From contig JAWKZN010000001.1 of the NCBI GenBank assembly GCA_041395945.1, forward strand, positions 3,286,001 to 3,350,000: a stretch of DNA of 64,000 bases. Direction: 5' to 3'. The position numbers were made by a program, and so were the translations under genes. Each line of letters opens with the position of its first letter. Position 1 is the first letter of the stretch. Origin of the DNA: Pseudomonadales bacterium (GTDB lineage: Bacteria > Pseudomonadota > Gammaproteobacteria > Pseudomonadales > Azotimanducaceae). Under the pieces are notes generated by a model. The model searched no databases and had not been told where the DNA came from. It worked only from the letters and a program-made list of their open reading frames with translations. Shown here piece by piece: positions 8,885 to 19,563 of this stretch.

Positions 8885-11800
8885 TCAGGCGGTCAGCCTG
8901 TGGAGGTCCTGCAGGCGTCTTACCTGCTCGACGCCTTTGCTGCGCTCATAGCGGATGGCGATACAGTAGGCCTCGCCTGCTGCCAGAGTGGTCGTATAAC
9001 AGACCTTGTTGCGCAGTGCGAGCCGACGGATCAGTGCGGAGTCCCGGATGGACTGGTGGCCTTCGGTGGTATTGACGATGAGATCGATCTGTTCATTCTT
9101 CAGCAGATCGCTCACATTGGGTCGACCCTGACCCACTTTGTGGACGATCTCAATCGGCACACCCGCTTCCTGCAGCACCTTGGCCGTGCCATGGGTGCCG
9201 ACCAGCCGGAAGCCCAGATCCACCATATCCCGGGCGATCGTGATGAGATTGTGCTGATCGGATTCCTTCACGCTGAGAAAGGCGCGACCCCCATCCGGCA
9301 GCCGCACCCCGGTAGCCGCAACCGCTTTCGCGAAGGCTTCTGCGAAGCTGTCGCCCACGCCCATCACCTCCCCGGTCGACTTCATTTCGGGTCCGAGAAT
9401 GGGGTCTACACCGGGAAACTTGTTGAAGGGGAAAACAGACTCTTTCACATTGAAAGTCGTCGGGATGATTTCCCGGGTGAACGCCTGATCGGCCAGCGAC
9501 TTCCCGGCCATGCAGCGCGCCGCCACTTTGGCGAGAGATACACCGATACACTTCGACACGAAGGGCACCGTTCGCGAGGCCCGCGGGTTCACCTCGAGCA
9601 CGAAGATTTCGTTCTCCTGCACCGCCAGCTGCACGTTCATCAGCCCCACGACACCGAGTTCGAGGGCCATGGCTTTGACCTGCTCGCGAATACGATCCTG
9701 AATCGCCGCATCGAGTCGGTACGGTGGCAACGCGCAGGCGGAATCCCCGCTGTGCACACCGGCCTGCTCGATGTGCTGCATGATCGCACCGATCACCACC
9801 TGTTCACCGTCACAGACCGCGTCTACATCCACTTCCACCGCCTGATCGAGAAACCGATCGAGCAGCACGGGAGAGTCGTTGGAAACGATGACCGCCTGGG
9901 TCATGTAACGCAGCAGTTCTTCTTCGTTGTAGACGATCTCCATCGCGCGCCCGCCGAGCACATAGGACGGTCGCACCACGATGGGGAAACCAACCGCCCG
10001 GGCGCCAGCGACAGCGGACTCCGCGTCCACCGCTGTGCGATTCGACGGCTGCCGCAGGCCGAGCTTCTCTATCAGACTCTGGAACCGTTCCCTGTCTTCC
10101 GCGCGGTCGATGGCATCCGGCGTGGTCCCGATGATGGGCACTCCGGCGCGCTCGAGGTCTTCCGCCAGCTTCAGCGGTGTCTGGCCGCCGAACTGCACGA
10201 TCACCCCTTCCGGGCGCTCAATCTCTGCGATGGACAGCACGTCTTCAAGGGTCACGGGCTCGAAGTACAGTCGATCGGAAGTATCGTAGTCGGTGGAAAC
10301 CGTCTCCGGATTGCAGTTGACCATGATGGTTTCATAGCCGTCTTCCCGCATCGCCAGGGCGGCATGCACACAGCAGTAGTCAAACTCGATACCCTGGCCG
10401 ATCCGATTGGGCCCGCCACCGAGCACCATGATCTTGGGTCTATCGCTGGGGGCGGACTCGCATTCCTCTTCATAGGTGCTGTACATGTAGGCGGTGCTGG
10501 ACGGAAATTCCGCCGCACAGGTATCAACCCTGCGATACACGGGGCGTACGCCGAGTTTCAGCCGGTGCTCGCGCACAGCCTGCTCCTGCAGTTTCGCACC
10601 ACTCACTGAAAGCAGTTTCGCCAGCCGGGCATCCGAGAAGCCCTGACGCTTGAGCTGATACATCGTCCCTTTATCAATTCCGGCCAGAGTACTGTTCATC
10701 ACCGCGCCTTCGCTGCGGATCAGATCTTCGATCTCCGCAAGGAACCAGGGATCCACTTTGGTGAGTTCGAATATCTCCGCAATGGTCATATCCAGCCGGA
10801 ACGCCTCGGCGATATACCAGATCCTTTCCGCGCTCGGGCTCGCGAGTTCGCGCCGCAATGTGCCGCGAACATCTTCACCTTTCTGATCCAGTACCGGGTC
10901 GAAGCCGCTCATGCCGGTTTCCAGACCTCTCAGCGCTTTCTGCAGCGACTCCTGGAACGTCCGGCCGATGGCCATGACTTCGCCCACCGACTTCATCTGG
11001 GTCGTCAGGCGGCTGTCCGCCTGGGGAAACTTCTCAAAGGTGAAGCGCGGTATCTTGGTCACCACATAATCGATCGAGGGTTCGAAAGATGCCGGGGTGA
11101 TGCCGGTGATGTCGTTGATCAGTTCATCCAGGGTGAAACCGACGGCCAGCTTCGCGGCGATTTTCGCAATCGGGAATCCGGTCGCCTTCGAAGCCAGTGC
11201 GGAGGAACGTGACACCCGGGGATTCATTTCGATCACCACCATCCGGCCATCGTCCGGATTGATGGCGAACTGCACGTTCGACCCACCGGTCTCCACGCCG
11301 ATTTCGCGGAGTACCGCGATCGATGCATTGCGCATGATCTGGTATTCCTTGTCTGTCAGGGTCTGGGCCGGTGCCACAGTGATGCTGTCGCCGGTATGCA
11401 CACCCATCGGATCGAAGTTTTCGATGGAACACACGATGATGCAGTTGTCGCGCCTGTCGCGCACCACTTCCATCTCGAATTCTTTCCAGCCGAGCAGTGA
11501 TTCATCGATCAGCAGCTCATTGGTCGGTGAAAGGTCGAGTCCCCGCTCGCAGATTTCCTCGAACTCTTCCTGGTTGTAGGCGATACCGCCACCACTGCCA
11601 CCGAGGGTGAAGGACGGCCGGATGATGCAGGGAAAACCGAGCTGACTCTGGACCTGGATCGCCTCCTCCATGCTGTGGGCGATCGCTGAACGCGCAGTGT
11701 TGAGGCCGATGCGCTTCATCGCACGATCGAACCGTTCCCGGTCCTCTGCCTTGTCAATCGCATCCTGACTGGCGCCGATGAGTTCGACACCGTATTTTTC

Positions 11801-12124
11801 CAGAACGCCTTCACGTACCAGATCCAGCGCACAATTGAGCGCCGTCTGGCCACCCATGGTGGGGAGCAGGGCGTCCGGCCGCTCCTTGTCGATGATGCGT
11901 TCGATGGTCGACCACTCCACCGGCTCTATATAGGTGGCATCCGCCATGGCCGGGTCGGTCATGATGGTGGCCGGATTCGAATTCACCAGAATCACCCGAT
12001 AGCCTTCATCCCGCAGCGCCTTGCAGGCCTGGGCTCCGGAATAGTCGAACTCACAGGCCTGACCGATGACGATGGGGCCTGCGCCGATAATCAGAATGGA
12101 CTTGAGGTCTGTGCGCTTAGGCAT
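8885..12124 (-). CDS. carB: Carbamoyl-phosphate synthase large subunit
   Basis: CarB makes carbamoyl phosphate from bicarbonate, ammonia (from CarA) and two ATP, for arginine and pyrimidine synthesis. The 1079-residue protein starts [20 protein letters not shown] and contains two homologous ATP-grasp halves: the first with [13 protein letters not shown] and [11 protein letters not shown], the second with [19 protein letters not shown] and [11 protein letters not shown]. The C-terminal MGS-like allosteric domain includes [18 protein letters not shown]. carA overlaps its start by 8 bases, so the subunits are translationally coupled. Confidence 0.98.
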   Translation of the reverse strand: MPKRTDLKSILIIGAGPIVIGQACEFDYSGAQACKALRDEGYRVILVNSNPATIMTDPAMADATYIEPVEWSTIERIIDKERPDALLPTMGGQTALNCALDLVREGVLEKYGVELIGASQDAIDKAEDRERFDRAMKRIGLNTARSAIAHSMEEAIQVQSQLGFPCIIRPSFTLGGSGGGIAYNQEEFEEICERGLDLSPTNELLIDESLLGWKEFEMEVVRDRRDNCIIVCSIENFDPMGVHTGDSITVAPAQTLTDKEYQIMRNASIAVLREIGVETGGSNVQFAINPDDGRMVVIEMNPRVSRSSALASKATGFPIAKIAAKLAVGFTLDELINDITGITPASFEPSIDYVVTKIPRFTFEKFPQADSRLTTQMKSVGEVMAIGRTFQESLQKALRGLETGMSGFDPVLDQKGEDVRGTLRRELASPSAERIWYIAEAFRLDMTIAEIFELTKVDPWFLAEIEDLIRSEGAVMNSTLAGIDKGTMYQLKRQGFSDARLAKLLSVSGAKLQEQAVREHRLKLGVRPVYRRVDTCAAEFPSSTAYMYSTYEEECESAPSDRPKIMVLGGGPNRIGQGIEFDYCCVHAALAMREDGYETIMVNCNPETVSTDYDTSDRLYFEPVTLEDVLSIAEIERPEGVIVQFGGQTPLKLAEDLERAGVPIIGTTPDAIDRAEDRERFQSLIEKLGLRQPSNRTAVDAESAVAGARAVGFPIVVRPSYVLGGRAMEIVYNEEELLRYMTQAVIVSNDSPVLLDRFLDQAVEVDVDAVCDGEQVVIGAIMQHIEQAGVHSGDSACALPPYRLDAAIQDRIREQVKAMALELGVVGLMNVQLAVQENEIFVLEVNPRASRTVPFVSKCIGVSLAKVAARCMAGKSLADQAFTREIIPTTFNVKESVFPFNKFPGVDPILGPEMKSTGEVMGVGDSFAEAFAKAVAATGVRLPDGGRAFLSVKESDQHNLITIARDMVDLGFRLVGTHGTAKVLQEAGVPIEIVHKVGQGRPNVSDLLKNEQIDLIVNTTEGHQSIRDSALIRRLALRNKVCYTTTLAAGEAYCIAIRYERSKGVEQVRRLQDLHRLTA

Positions 12125-13256
12125 TCGAAGTTCCCGTGCGTGCAGCCATCAATTCGATGAAGCGGTCGAACAGGTACTGGCAGTCCTGAGGGCCGGGGCT
12201 CGCTTCGGGGTGCCCCTGAAAGCTGAAGGCCGGCCGGTCTCTGCGCCGTACCCCCTGCAGCGTGCCGTCGAACAGAGAGGTATGGGTGACTTCCAGACAG
12301 TCGGGCAGGGAGTCCGCATCCACTGCGAAACCGTGGTTCTGACTGGTGATGATCACCCGCTCAGCATCGAGATCCTTCACCGGATGATTTGCGCCGTGGT
12401 GGCCATGGGACATCTTCATGGTCCGCGCTCCACTGGCCAGTGCGAGCAGCTGATGGCCGAGACAGATACCGAAGATCGGCACATCGGCATCCAGCAGACT
12501 GCGGATGGCGCTGATGGCGTAATCGCAGGGTTCCGGATCGCCGGGCCCGTTCGAGAGGAAGACGCCGTCCGGCTCGAGGGCGAGTACCGCAGCGGCGCCG
12601 GTTGTGGCAGGCACCACGGTAATCCGACAGCCCCGCTCTGCCAGCAGGCGCAGTATGTTGCGCTTCACGCCAAAATCGTAAGCGACTACGTGGAACTTCG
12701 GAGCCGATTGGCGCCCGTATCCGGTGCCCAGCACCCAGCCCGTTTCAGTCCAGGTGCCGGACTGTTCCCGGCTGACTTCCCGCGCCAGATCCATGCCTTT
12801 CAGACCGGGAAACGCGCGGGCCTCCTGCAGGGCCGCAGCTTCGGTGACTGCCGAGCCGGCGGCGATGCAGCCCGCCAGGGCACCTTTTTCCCGGATCAGC
12901 CGGGTGAGCCGGCGCGTGTCCACATCAGCGATGGCGACGACACGTTCACGCCGCAGGTAATCGCCCAGGGTTTCCCGCATCCGCCAGCTGCTGGCGAGTC
13001 TTGGTGTCTGACGAATGACCAGACCGCTGGCCCACACCCTGTCCGATTCGACATCTTCGGGATTGATCCCGGTGTTGCCGATCTGAGGGTAGGTCAGGGT
13101 GATGATCTGGCGCGCATAGGAAGGGTCGGTGAGGATTTCCTGATAGCCGGTCATCGCCGTGTTGAACACGACTTCCCCGACACTCGTCCCCTCAATGCCG
13201 ATCGACACCCCTTGGAACAGGCTGCCGTCTTCAAGGGCGAGTATCGCCGGTGTCAC
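12117..13256 (-). CDS. carA: Carbamoyl-phosphate synthase small subunit
   Basis: CarA is the glutaminase that feeds ammonia to CarB. The catalytic triad of the class I amidotransferase domain is visible: Cys in [13 protein letters not shown], and His/Glu in [11 protein letters not shown]. The N-terminal domain has [13 protein letters not shown] and [21 protein letters not shown] chose GTG 13256 ([12 protein letters not shown]), giving 379 residues, near the E. coli length; the frame stays open to an ATG at 13340, but the extra residues do not look like CarA, and a TTG at 13268 is another option. The 3' end overlaps carB by 8 bases. Confidence 0.96.
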   Translation of the reverse strand: MTPAILALEDGSLFQGVSIGIEGTSVGEVVFNTAMTGYQEILTDPSYARQIITLTYPQIGNTGINPEDVESDRVWASGLVIRQTPRLASSWRMRETLGDYLRRERVVAIADVDTRRLTRLIREKGALAGCIAAGSAVTEAAALQEARAFPGLKGMDLAREVSREQSGTWTETGWVLGTGYGRQSAPKFHVVAYDFGVKRNILRLLAERGCRITVVPATTGAAAVLALEPDGVFLSNGPGDPEPCDYAISAIRSLLDADVPIFGICLGHQLLALASGARTMKMSHGHHGANHPVKDLDAERVIITSQNHGFAVDADSLPDCLEVTHTSLFDGTLQGVRRRDRPAFSFQGHPEASPGPQDCQYLFDRFIELMAARTGTSNA

Positions 13257-13444
13257 TATTGTCCCCAAACTGCTGCTCTTGGCCGACCCACAAAAAGGCG
13301 AGAGCGATTTTCCCCGCGCACTCTGCTGATGTGCGCACACTCTGCCCGGTGTGAGTGCGCGACTTGAGTGCAGCCGAACACCTCGACACCTGTCTTATGC
13401 AGATCGAGGGAGCGTCGATCCCGCCTGGATTTGGGTGGCGTAGT

Positions 13445-14263
13445 CTACCGGAGCGACCCCGCCAAGCCTAGTACATCCTGCATATCGAACAGACCCCGAG
13501 GCTGTCCGGCGAGAAAGCGCGCACCGCGCAATGCGCCCTGGGCGAAGTTCGCCCGGCTCTGGGCACGATGGGTGATCTCGATGCGCTCGCCGGTGCCCGC
13601 GTACAGCACAGTATGCTCACCGACGATGTCACCACCCCGCACGGTCGAGAATCCGATGGTCCGGCGCGCGCGCGGACCGGTGACCCCCTGGCGACCGTAG
13701 ATTGCGTCTGTCTCCAGATTCCGGTCCAGTGCAGCCGCGAGAATTTCTCCCATGCGGACAGCGGTACCCGAGGGCGCATCGATCTTGTCCCGGTGATGGG
13801 CTTCGATCACTTCCACATCGACCTCATCACCCAGTACCCGGGCAGCGAGTTCGATGAGCTTGAAACAGACATTCACACCAACGCTCATGTTGGGTGATTT
13901 CAGGATGGCGATCTCGGCTGCCGCCGCCTCGATGACCCGCTGCCCCTCGGCGTCGAATCCGGTGGTGCCGATGACCATCCGGCGACCACCGGTGCGACAG
14001 GCAGCCAGGAATTCGAGGGAAGCCGCCGGCACACTGAAGTCGACGAGGACATCGAAAGCGTCGAGACGGGAGGCAACATCAGCAGCAATGCTGACCCCGA
14101 GTTCACCTACACCCGCCTGCGCACCGGCATCGGCGCCGATCGCCGGATTGTCGGATCGCTCGAAGGCGGCACCCAGGGTCAGATCCGGTGCGGCATCGAT
14201 CAACGCGATCAGCGTCCTGCCCATGCGGCCGGCTGCACCGGTCACGGCGATACGCATTGTCAT
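13445..14263 (-). CDS. dapB: 4-hydroxy-tetrahydrodipicolinate reductase
   Basis: DapB catalyses the NAD(P)H-dependent second step of the diaminopimelate/lysine branch. The 272-residue protein has the Rossmann loop AVTGAAGRMGRTLI at the N-terminus, the VIGTTGFD loop, and the catalytic signature EAHHRDKIDAPSGTA. It lies between dnaJ (24 bases upstream) and carA, as in Pseudomonas. An alternative start two codons downstream (MRIAVTG) would match the family equally well. Confidence 0.97.
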   Translation of the reverse strand: MTMRIAVTGAAGRMGRTLIALIDAAPDLTLGAAFERSDNPAIGADAGAQAGVGELGVSIAADVASRLDAFDVLVDFSVPAASLEFLAACRTGGRRMVIGTTGFDAEGQRVIEAAAAEIAILKSPNMSVGVNVCFKLIELAARVLGDEVDVEVIEAHHRDKIDAPSGTAVRMGEILAAALDRNLETDAIYGRQGVTGPRARRTIGFSTVRGGDIVGEHTVLYAGTGERIEITHRAQSRANFAQGALRGARFLAGQPRGLFDMQDVLGLAGSLR

Positions 14264-14286
14264 AGTGGAGTCCTGCCGGGTTGAAG

Positions 14287-15420
14287 TCAGAGCTTCAGAT
14301 TATCAAAAAAATCCTTCACACCCTGGAACCATGAGGTCTCCTGGGGTGAATGTCGCGAGCCCCCCTGGCCCAGGGACGCCTTGAATTCCTTGAGCAGCTT
14401 CTTCTGATGATCGGAGAGGTTGATCGGTGTCTCCACGTTGACCTTGCACACCAGATCACCAACCCCACCGCCGCGAACCGGAGTCACCCCTTTGCCCCGC
14501 AAGCGGAAGGACTTGCCGGTCTGGGTTTCTGGCGGGATTTTCAGCTTCACACGGCCGTTGAGCGTGGGAACTTCAATCTCACCGCCCAGTGCCGCATCCA
14601 CAAAGGAGATGGGCATTTCACAGTACAGATGCTTGCCGTCGCGACTGAAGATCGGGTGCGCGCGCATTTCGACCTGCACATACAGATCGCCCGGCGGACC
14701 GCCGTGCAGACCGGCCTCCCCTTCACCGGTGAGCCGGATCCGGTCGCCGGTATCCACCCCGGCGGGAATACGCACAGAGAGCCGCTTGCGTTTTTCCTGC
14801 CGGCCGCTGCCACCGCAGCGACGGCAGGGATCGGAGATCACCTGTCCTGCGCCGCGACAGCGCGGACAGGTCTGCTGCAGCGAGAAAAATCCCTGGGCGA
14901 CACGGATCTGACCGGCGCCCTGGCAATCCGGACAGGTGGTCGGGCCGGTGCCTGCCTTGGCCCCCGAGCCTTCGCAATCCTCGCAGGCCACCAGCACCGG
15001 GACCTCGATTTCGACGTTGTCGCCGCCAACCGCCTGTTCGAGGGTGAGATCCAGGGTGTAGCGCAGGTCTGCACCGCGACGCACGGAACCCCGTCCGCCC
15101 CGTGCACCACCAGCGAAGATATCACCGAAAACGTCGCTGAAAATATCACTGAAGCTGGTCGCGCCAAAGCCACCGCCCATGCCACCGGCACCGGGATCCA
15201 CACCGGCATGACCGAACTGATCGTAGGCCTGTCGCTTTTCCGCGTCAGAGAGAACCTCATAGGCTTCCGACGCTTCCTTGAATTTTTCCTCGGACGAGGT
15301 GTCGTCCGGGTTGCGATCGGGATGGTGCTTCATCGCCAGACGCCGGTAGGCTTTCTTGATGTCTGCTTCTGAAGCATCCCGCTGCAGCCCCAGCACTTCG
15401 TAGTAGTCTCGTTTCGCCAT
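14287..15420 (-). CDS. dnaJ: Chaperone protein DnaJ
   Basis: DnaJ is the Hsp40 co-chaperone that delivers clients to DnaK and stimulates its ATPase. The 377-residue class A protein has the J domain (residues 1-70) with the HPD tripeptide in [10 protein letters not shown], a Gly/Phe-rich linker ([10 protein letters not shown]), four zinc-binding CxxCxGxG repeats ([32 protein letters not shown]), and the C-terminal substrate-binding domain. It follows dnaK by 119 bases containing a strong hairpin, which may lower dnaJ expression relative to dnaK. Confidence 0.98.
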   Translation of the reverse strand: MAKRDYYEVLGLQRDASEADIKKAYRRLAMKHHPDRNPDDTSSEEKFKEASEAYEVLSDAEKRQAYDQFGHAGVDPGAGGMGGGFGATSFSDIFSDVFGDIFAGGARGGRGSVRRGADLRYTLDLTLEQAVGGDNVEIEVPVLVACEDCEGSGAKAGTGPTTCPDCQGAGQIRVAQGFFSLQQTCPRCRGAGQVISDPCRRCGGSGRQEKRKRLSVRIPAGVDTGDRIRLTGEGEAGLHGGPPGDLYVQVEMRAHPIFSRDGKHLYCEMPISFVDAALGGEIEVPTLNGRVKLKIPPETQTGKSFRLRGKGVTPVRGGGVGDLVCKVNVETPINLSDHQKKLLKEFKASLGQGGSRHSPQETSWFQGVKDFFDNLKL

Positions 15421-15495
15421 TACCTGCCCGCGATTCCCGATTCAGCGCTTTTTATGAATCCGTTATTCTGAATTCTCTTATCTTCGGATAGCAGA

Positions 15496-15521
15496 CAGGG
15501 GATGCGCACGCGCACCCCCTG
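15496..15521 (-). other. Strong hairpin between dnaK and dnaJ
   Basis: CAGGGGGTGCGC and GCGCATCCCCTG pair over 12 positions (one G-T pair) around a nominal 2-base loop. No T run follows on the minus strand, so it is more likely a partial terminator or an RNA stability/processing element within the dnaK-dnaJ transcript than a full terminator. Confidence 0.6.
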
Positions 15522-15539
15522 CATCGACCCGCTGATTCA

Positions 15540-17471
15540 TTAGTTCTTCTTATCGTCGTCCTTGACCTCTTCGAACTCCGCATCCACGGTATTGTCGTCC
15601 GGATTACTGTCTGTTCCTGCATCACCGGCACCGTCCGCGCCTGCCTGCTCTGCCTGGGCAGCGTACATCTTCTGGGCCAGCGACGCCGAGGCTTCGGACA
15701 GCGCCTGTATCTTGGCCTCGATATCTGCCTTGTCCGATCCCTTGATCGACTCCTCCAGAGCACTGGCCGCAGACTCGATGGCCGATTTTTCTTCCTCGCT
15801 CGCCTGGTCGCCCGCATCTTTCACGGTTTTACGCGCCGCATGAATCAGGCCATCCGCCTGATTGCGCAGGCCCACCATCTCTTCGAAGCGGGCGTCTTCC
15901 TCGGAGTGCGCCTCGGCATCCCGAACCATCTGATCGATCTCCTCATCGGAAAGTCCGGAGGAGGCTTTGATCACAATAGACTGTTTTTTGCCGGTCGCTT
16001 TGTCCTTGGCGGATACGTTCAGGATACCGTTGGCATCGAGATCGAAACTCACCTCGACCTGAGGCATGCCCCGGGGTGCCGGCGGGATGTCTGCGAGATC
16101 GAATCGTCCCAGCGACTTGTTCTGTGCTGCCTGCTTGCGTTCACCCTGCAGCACATGAATGGTCACCGCGGTCTGATTGTCATCCGCGGTGGAAAACACC
16201 TGCTGTTTCTTGGTGGGAATGGTGGTGTTTTTCTCGATCAGCACGCTCATCACACCACCGAGGGTCTCGATGCCCAGGGACAGGGGGGTGACATCGAGCA
16301 GCAGCACGTCCTTGACTTCACCGGACAGCACCGCGGCCTGGATGGCTGCGCCTACCGCCACTGCCTCGTCCGGGTTGACGTCCTTGCGAGGTTCCTTGCC
16401 GAAGAACTCCTTCACCTTGGCCTGCACCAGCGGCATCCGGGTCTGGCCACCGACAAGGATGACTTCATTGAGATCCGACACCGACATGCCGGCATCGGAC
16501 AGCGCCGTCTTGCATGGCCCCATGGTGCGCTCGACCAGATCCTCTACCAGAGACTCGAGCTTGGCTCGGGTGAGCTTCATCACCAGATGTTTGGGGCCGG
16601 ACTTGTCTGCGGTGATATAGGGCAGATTGATTTCGGTCTGCTGGCTGTTGGACAGCTCGATCTTGGCTTTCTCGGCCGCTTCCTTCAGTCTCTGCAGCGC
16701 CAGCGGATCGCTGTGCAGATCCACCCCGTTGGCCTTCTTGAATTCATCCGCCAGGTAGTCGATCACGCGCAGGTCGAAGTCTTCGCCACCGAGGAAGGTG
16801 TCGCCATTGGTGGAAAGCACTTCGAACTGATGCTCGCCATCGATTTCGGCTATCTCGATGATAGAGACGTCGAAGGTGCCACCACCGAGGTCATAGACCA
16901 CGATCTTGCTGTCGCCGCGCTTCTTGTCCAGACCATATGCCAGGGCCGCCGCGGTCGGCTCGTTGATGATCCGCTTCACCTCGAGGCCCGCGATACGTCC
17001 GGCATCCTTGGTTGCCTGACGCTGAGAATCGTCAAAGTAAGCGGGCACCGTGATCACGGCTTCTGTGACGGTTTCGCCCAGATACTCCTCCGCGGTCTTT
17101 TTCATCTTTTTCAGCACTTCGGCCGAAATCTGCGGGGGAGCAAGCTGTTCGCTCTTCACATCGATCCAGGCATCACCGTTTTTCGCCTGGACGATCTTGT
17201 AAGGCACCATCTTGATGTCTTTCTGGACCACGGCGTCGTTGAACTTGCGGCCGATGAGACGCTTCACCGCAAACAGCGTATTGCTGGGATTGGTCACGGC
17301 CTGACGCTTGGCGCTCTGCCCCACCAGGATTTCACCGTCTTCCGTGTAGGCGACGATGGACGGGGTGGTGCGATCACCCTCTGAATTCTCTATGACCTTG
17401 GCATCCTTGCCTTCCAGCACGGCCACACAGGAATTGGTGGTGCCGAGGTCTATGCCGATGACTTTACCCAT
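15540..17471 (-). CDS. dnaK: Chaperone protein DnaK
   Basis: DnaK is the Hsp70 chaperone. The start at ATG 17471 ([16 protein letters not shown]) fits the family better than the ATG three codons upstream; 643 residues. The actin-like ATPase domain shows [26 protein letters not shown] and [13 protein letters not shown]; the linker [15 protein letters not shown] leads to the substrate-binding domain, and the C-terminal lid ends in the acidic [12 protein letters not shown], the EEV-type tail. A sigma-32 promoter lies about 95 bases upstream. Confidence 0.99.
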   Translation of the reverse strand: MGKVIGIDLGTTNSCVAVLEGKDAKVIENSEGDRTTPSIVAYTEDGEILVGQSAKRQAVTNPSNTLFAVKRLIGRKFNDAVVQKDIKMVPYKIVQAKNGDAWIDVKSEQLAPPQISAEVLKKMKKTAEEYLGETVTEAVITVPAYFDDSQRQATKDAGRIAGLEVKRIINEPTAAALAYGLDKKRGDSKIVVYDLGGGTFDVSIIEIAEIDGEHQFEVLSTNGDTFLGGEDFDLRVIDYLADEFKKANGVDLHSDPLALQRLKEAAEKAKIELSNSQQTEINLPYITADKSGPKHLVMKLTRAKLESLVEDLVERTMGPCKTALSDAGMSVSDLNEVILVGGQTRMPLVQAKVKEFFGKEPRKDVNPDEAVAVGAAIQAAVLSGEVKDVLLLDVTPLSLGIETLGGVMSVLIEKNTTIPTKKQQVFSTADDNQTAVTIHVLQGERKQAAQNKSLGRFDLADIPPAPRGMPQVEVSFDLDANGILNVSAKDKATGKKQSIVIKASSGLSDEEIDQMVRDAEAHSEEDARFEEMVGLRNQADGLIHAARKTVKDAGDQASEEEKSAIESAASALEESIKGSDKADIEAKIQALSEASASLAQKMYAAQAEQAGADGAGDAGTDSNPDDNTVDAEFEEVKDDDKKN

Positions 17472-17563
17472 GATTTTCAATCTCCAGTTAAGCTATGCGC
17501 CTGAGGCTCATCCATCCGGAGCCCGACTATAAAAAGACGCGTTCAATCGTCCGTTGATCCGCA

Positions 17564-17592
17564 ATATTTGGGCGTAAGGCCGCCAGTTCAAG
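17564..17592 (-). promoter_or_regulatory. Sigma-32 heat-shock promoter of dnaK
   Basis: On the minus strand -35 CTTGAA (17587-17592), a 14-base spacer and -10 CCCAAATAT (17564-17572) match the sigma-32 consensus (CTTGAA, 13-15 bases, CCCCATnT). It lies between grpE and dnaK, so dnaKJ can be induced independently of grpE. Confidence 0.8.
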
Positions 17593-17658
17593 GTCCGATA
17601 CGGGTTTTTACTCAATTCTTCCGGCGTTGTTCCGGCTGGAAACCGCCCGCGGCGACCC

Positions 17659-18279
17659 TCAGCCGGTGTTTTTACTGACAATCACCATGGCGGCCCGGAC
17701 CAGCCGGCCGTTCAGTGAATAGCCCCTGGCCATCACATCAATCACGGTATTCGGCTCGACGTCGGGGTTTTCCACCATCGCCATGGCCTCATGCACCTGG
17801 GGATCAAAGGGTTCGCCGAGGGGATCGATCAGGGTCACCCCGGACTTCTCCAGCACCGCACGAAACAGCTTGAGAGACAGTTCCACCCCTTCCGCTATGG
17901 CTGCTGCACCCTCCGCTGCGGCACCCTCGGTCGCATCACTCGCCGAGCGCGCGACATCGACGGCCTTTTCAAGGCTGTCGAGTACCGGCAGCAGCTCGCC
18001 AGTGAACTTCTCCAGAGCGAACTTGTGGGCATTCTCGACTTCACGGGCGGCGCGGCGGCGGCTGTTTTCGGATTCTGCCTGCCAGCGCAACGCCTGATCC
18101 CGCGCCTCGGCGAGCTGTGCTTCCATCTCGGCCAGGTGCGCGGCAAGCGCCTCGGGGTCCAGAGGCGCATCCTGGACGGGAGACGCATCGGGACCGGACT
18201 CAGTCCCTTGCGCTGTCGGATCAGCAGCCGGGTCGGTCAGATTGGGTTCGGCGTCGGCGCCGGTAGGTTGGTCGGCCAT
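17659..18279 (-). CDS. grpE: Nucleotide exchange factor GrpE
   Basis: GrpE releases ADP from DnaK and acts as a thermosensor. The 206-residue protein has an unstructured acidic N-terminus (residues 1-45), a long coiled coil (LAAHLAEMEAQLAEARDQAL onward, with NSRRRAAREVENAHKFALEK) and the beta wing domain with the signature DPLGEPFDPQVHEAMAMV and VIDVMARGYSLNGRLVR. It lies between hrcA and dnaK on the same strand, with its own sigma-32 promoter just upstream. Confidence 0.97.
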   Translation of the reverse strand: MADQPTGADAEPNLTDPAADPTAQGTESGPDASPVQDAPLDPEALAAHLAEMEAQLAEARDQALRWQAESENSRRRAAREVENAHKFALEKFTGELLPVLDSLEKAVDVARSASDATEGAAAEGAAAIAEGVELSLKLFRAVLEKSGVTLIDPLGEPFDPQVHEAMAMVENPDVEPNTVIDVMARGYSLNGRLVRAAMVIVSKNTG

Positions 18280-18313
18280 GAGCAGCCCTTAACTCCTTGC
18301 AGTTCAGCGGGCT

Positions 18314-18342
18314 AGGATGGGGGCGCCGGGAAGGAATTCAAG
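18314..18342 (-). promoter_or_regulatory. Sigma-32 heat-shock promoter of grpE
   Basis: On the minus strand -35 CTTGAA (18337-18342), a 14-base spacer and -10 CCCCATCCT (18314-18322), close to the sigma-32 consensus. It sits in the 88-base gap between hrcA and grpE, 34 bases before the grpE start. Confidence 0.85.
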
Positions 18343-18367
18343 CAACCGGGGCCACCAGAAGGTGAGT

Positions 18368-19405
18368 TCAGGACTGGCTGATCGCGGCGCCAAGCACCCG
18401 GGCGGTCACATCGACCACGGGAATCACGTCCTGATAGGCCATTCGAGTCGGACCGACCACGCCCAGAACACCGGCGAAACGGCCACCGACTTCGTAGGGC
18501 GCGGTCACCACGCTGACATCATCGAAGAGCTCATAACCGGACTCTTCGCCGATGAACAGCTGAATGCCGTCACTGTCCAGCGCGCGATCGAGCAGGTGGA
18601 GAATGCTGCCCTTCCGGGAGAAAGCGTCGAAGAGACTGAGGATCACACTGTCGTCCAGACTCGTCCGCAGCAGACGATCTTCTCCGGAGACCACGACCCG
18701 ACGCTCATTTTCCCCTTCCCCGGTTCCGACGAACACCTGGGATGCCATGTCCAGCGCCGATTGCATCATGGTGTCCATCCGATCCTTGTCGTCCTGCATG
18801 CTGGCCAGCAGCGCGGCACGGATGCTCATCAGTGACAATCCGCCAAATTCGCGGTTGATGAAGTTGGCCGCCTGGGTCAGCTCCACTTCCGAGTACTCCC
18901 GCTCAGTGTGGATCACCCGGTTCTGCACTTCCCGGTCGTTGAGCACCAGGATCACCAGCACCCGGTCGCCGGACAGGGGCAGAAACTCCACCAGGCGCAG
19001 CGCCACATGATCCCGGCGCGGCAGCGAGATCAGACAGGTCATCTGGGTGATCCGGGAGAGCAGACTCGATGCCTTGGTGATCAGCTCATCCGGGGACAGA
19101 TCGGGGCTGAGCTGATGCTCCAGATGCTGGACCTTCTCTTCATCGAGCGGCTCCACCCTGAGCAGGGAATCGACAAAAAACCGCAACCCCTGATTGGTCG
19201 GAATCTTCCCGGCGGAGGTGTGGGGCGAACGTACAAGGCCACGGGATTCCAGCTCGCTCATGATGTTGCGGATCGTCGCCGAACTGACTTTCACGCCAGG
19301 GTGGGAGGCGAGCCGCTTGGAGGGCACCGGCACGCCGTCGGCCAGATAGCACTCCACCAGCATTTTGAACAGCGTCTGCGCGCGATCGTTAACCGCATCT
19401 ACCAT
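18368..19405 (-). CDS. hrcA: Heat-inducible transcription repressor HrcA
   Basis: HrcA represses heat-shock operons by binding CIRCE elements and is released when GroEL is busy. The 345-residue protein has the N-terminal winged helix (VPVPSKRLASHPGVKVSSAT, IRNIMSELESRGLVRSPHTS, AGKIPTNQGLRFFVD), the dimerisation and inserted domains, and the C-terminal VGPTRMAYQDVIPVVDVTA signature. It is the first gene of an hrcA-grpE-dnaK-dnaJ cluster. No full CIRCE element is visible near any of these genes, so its target is probably elsewhere (for example groESL). Confidence 0.96.
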   Translation of the reverse strand: MVDAVNDRAQTLFKMLVECYLADGVPVPSKRLASHPGVKVSSATIRNIMSELESRGLVRSPHTSAGKIPTNQGLRFFVDSLLRVEPLDEEKVQHLEHQLSPDLSPDELITKASSLLSRITQMTCLISLPRRDHVALRLVEFLPLSGDRVLVILVLNDREVQNRVIHTEREYSEVELTQAANFINREFGGLSLMSIRAALLASMQDDKDRMDTMMQSALDMASQVFVGTGEGENERRVVVSGEDRLLRTSLDDSVILSLFDAFSRKGSILHLLDRALDSDGIQLFIGEESGYELFDDVSVVTAPYEVGGRFAGVLGVVGPTRMAYQDVIPVVDVTARVLGAAISQS

Positions 19406-19563
19406 CTGTTACTCTGCCCTGTCTATGCGCCGGACCGCTGCACGCTGCGCAAGCCTGCGCGCGTATGCCCGCACGTCCGGCAGCAGGTTGGACTACGATC
19501 CGAGGCCGCCTATCCGTTACCATTGATTGATTTTACGGACAAACGGCCGATTCCAGTCAACCC

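Noticed and set aside
8864..10609. Long open frame opposite carB (plus strand)
   Set aside because: Its translation resembles no family, and it lies entirely opposite the clearly conserved carB; a GC-rich codon-bias shadow.
15840..17384. Long open frame opposite dnaK (plus strand)
   Set aside because: His/Leu/Gly-rich antisense reading of the highly conserved dnaK gene with no domain signature.
19406..19563. Possible LexA box for recN
   Set aside because: No CTG-N10-CAG pattern with adequate symmetry was found in the hrcA-recN gap.
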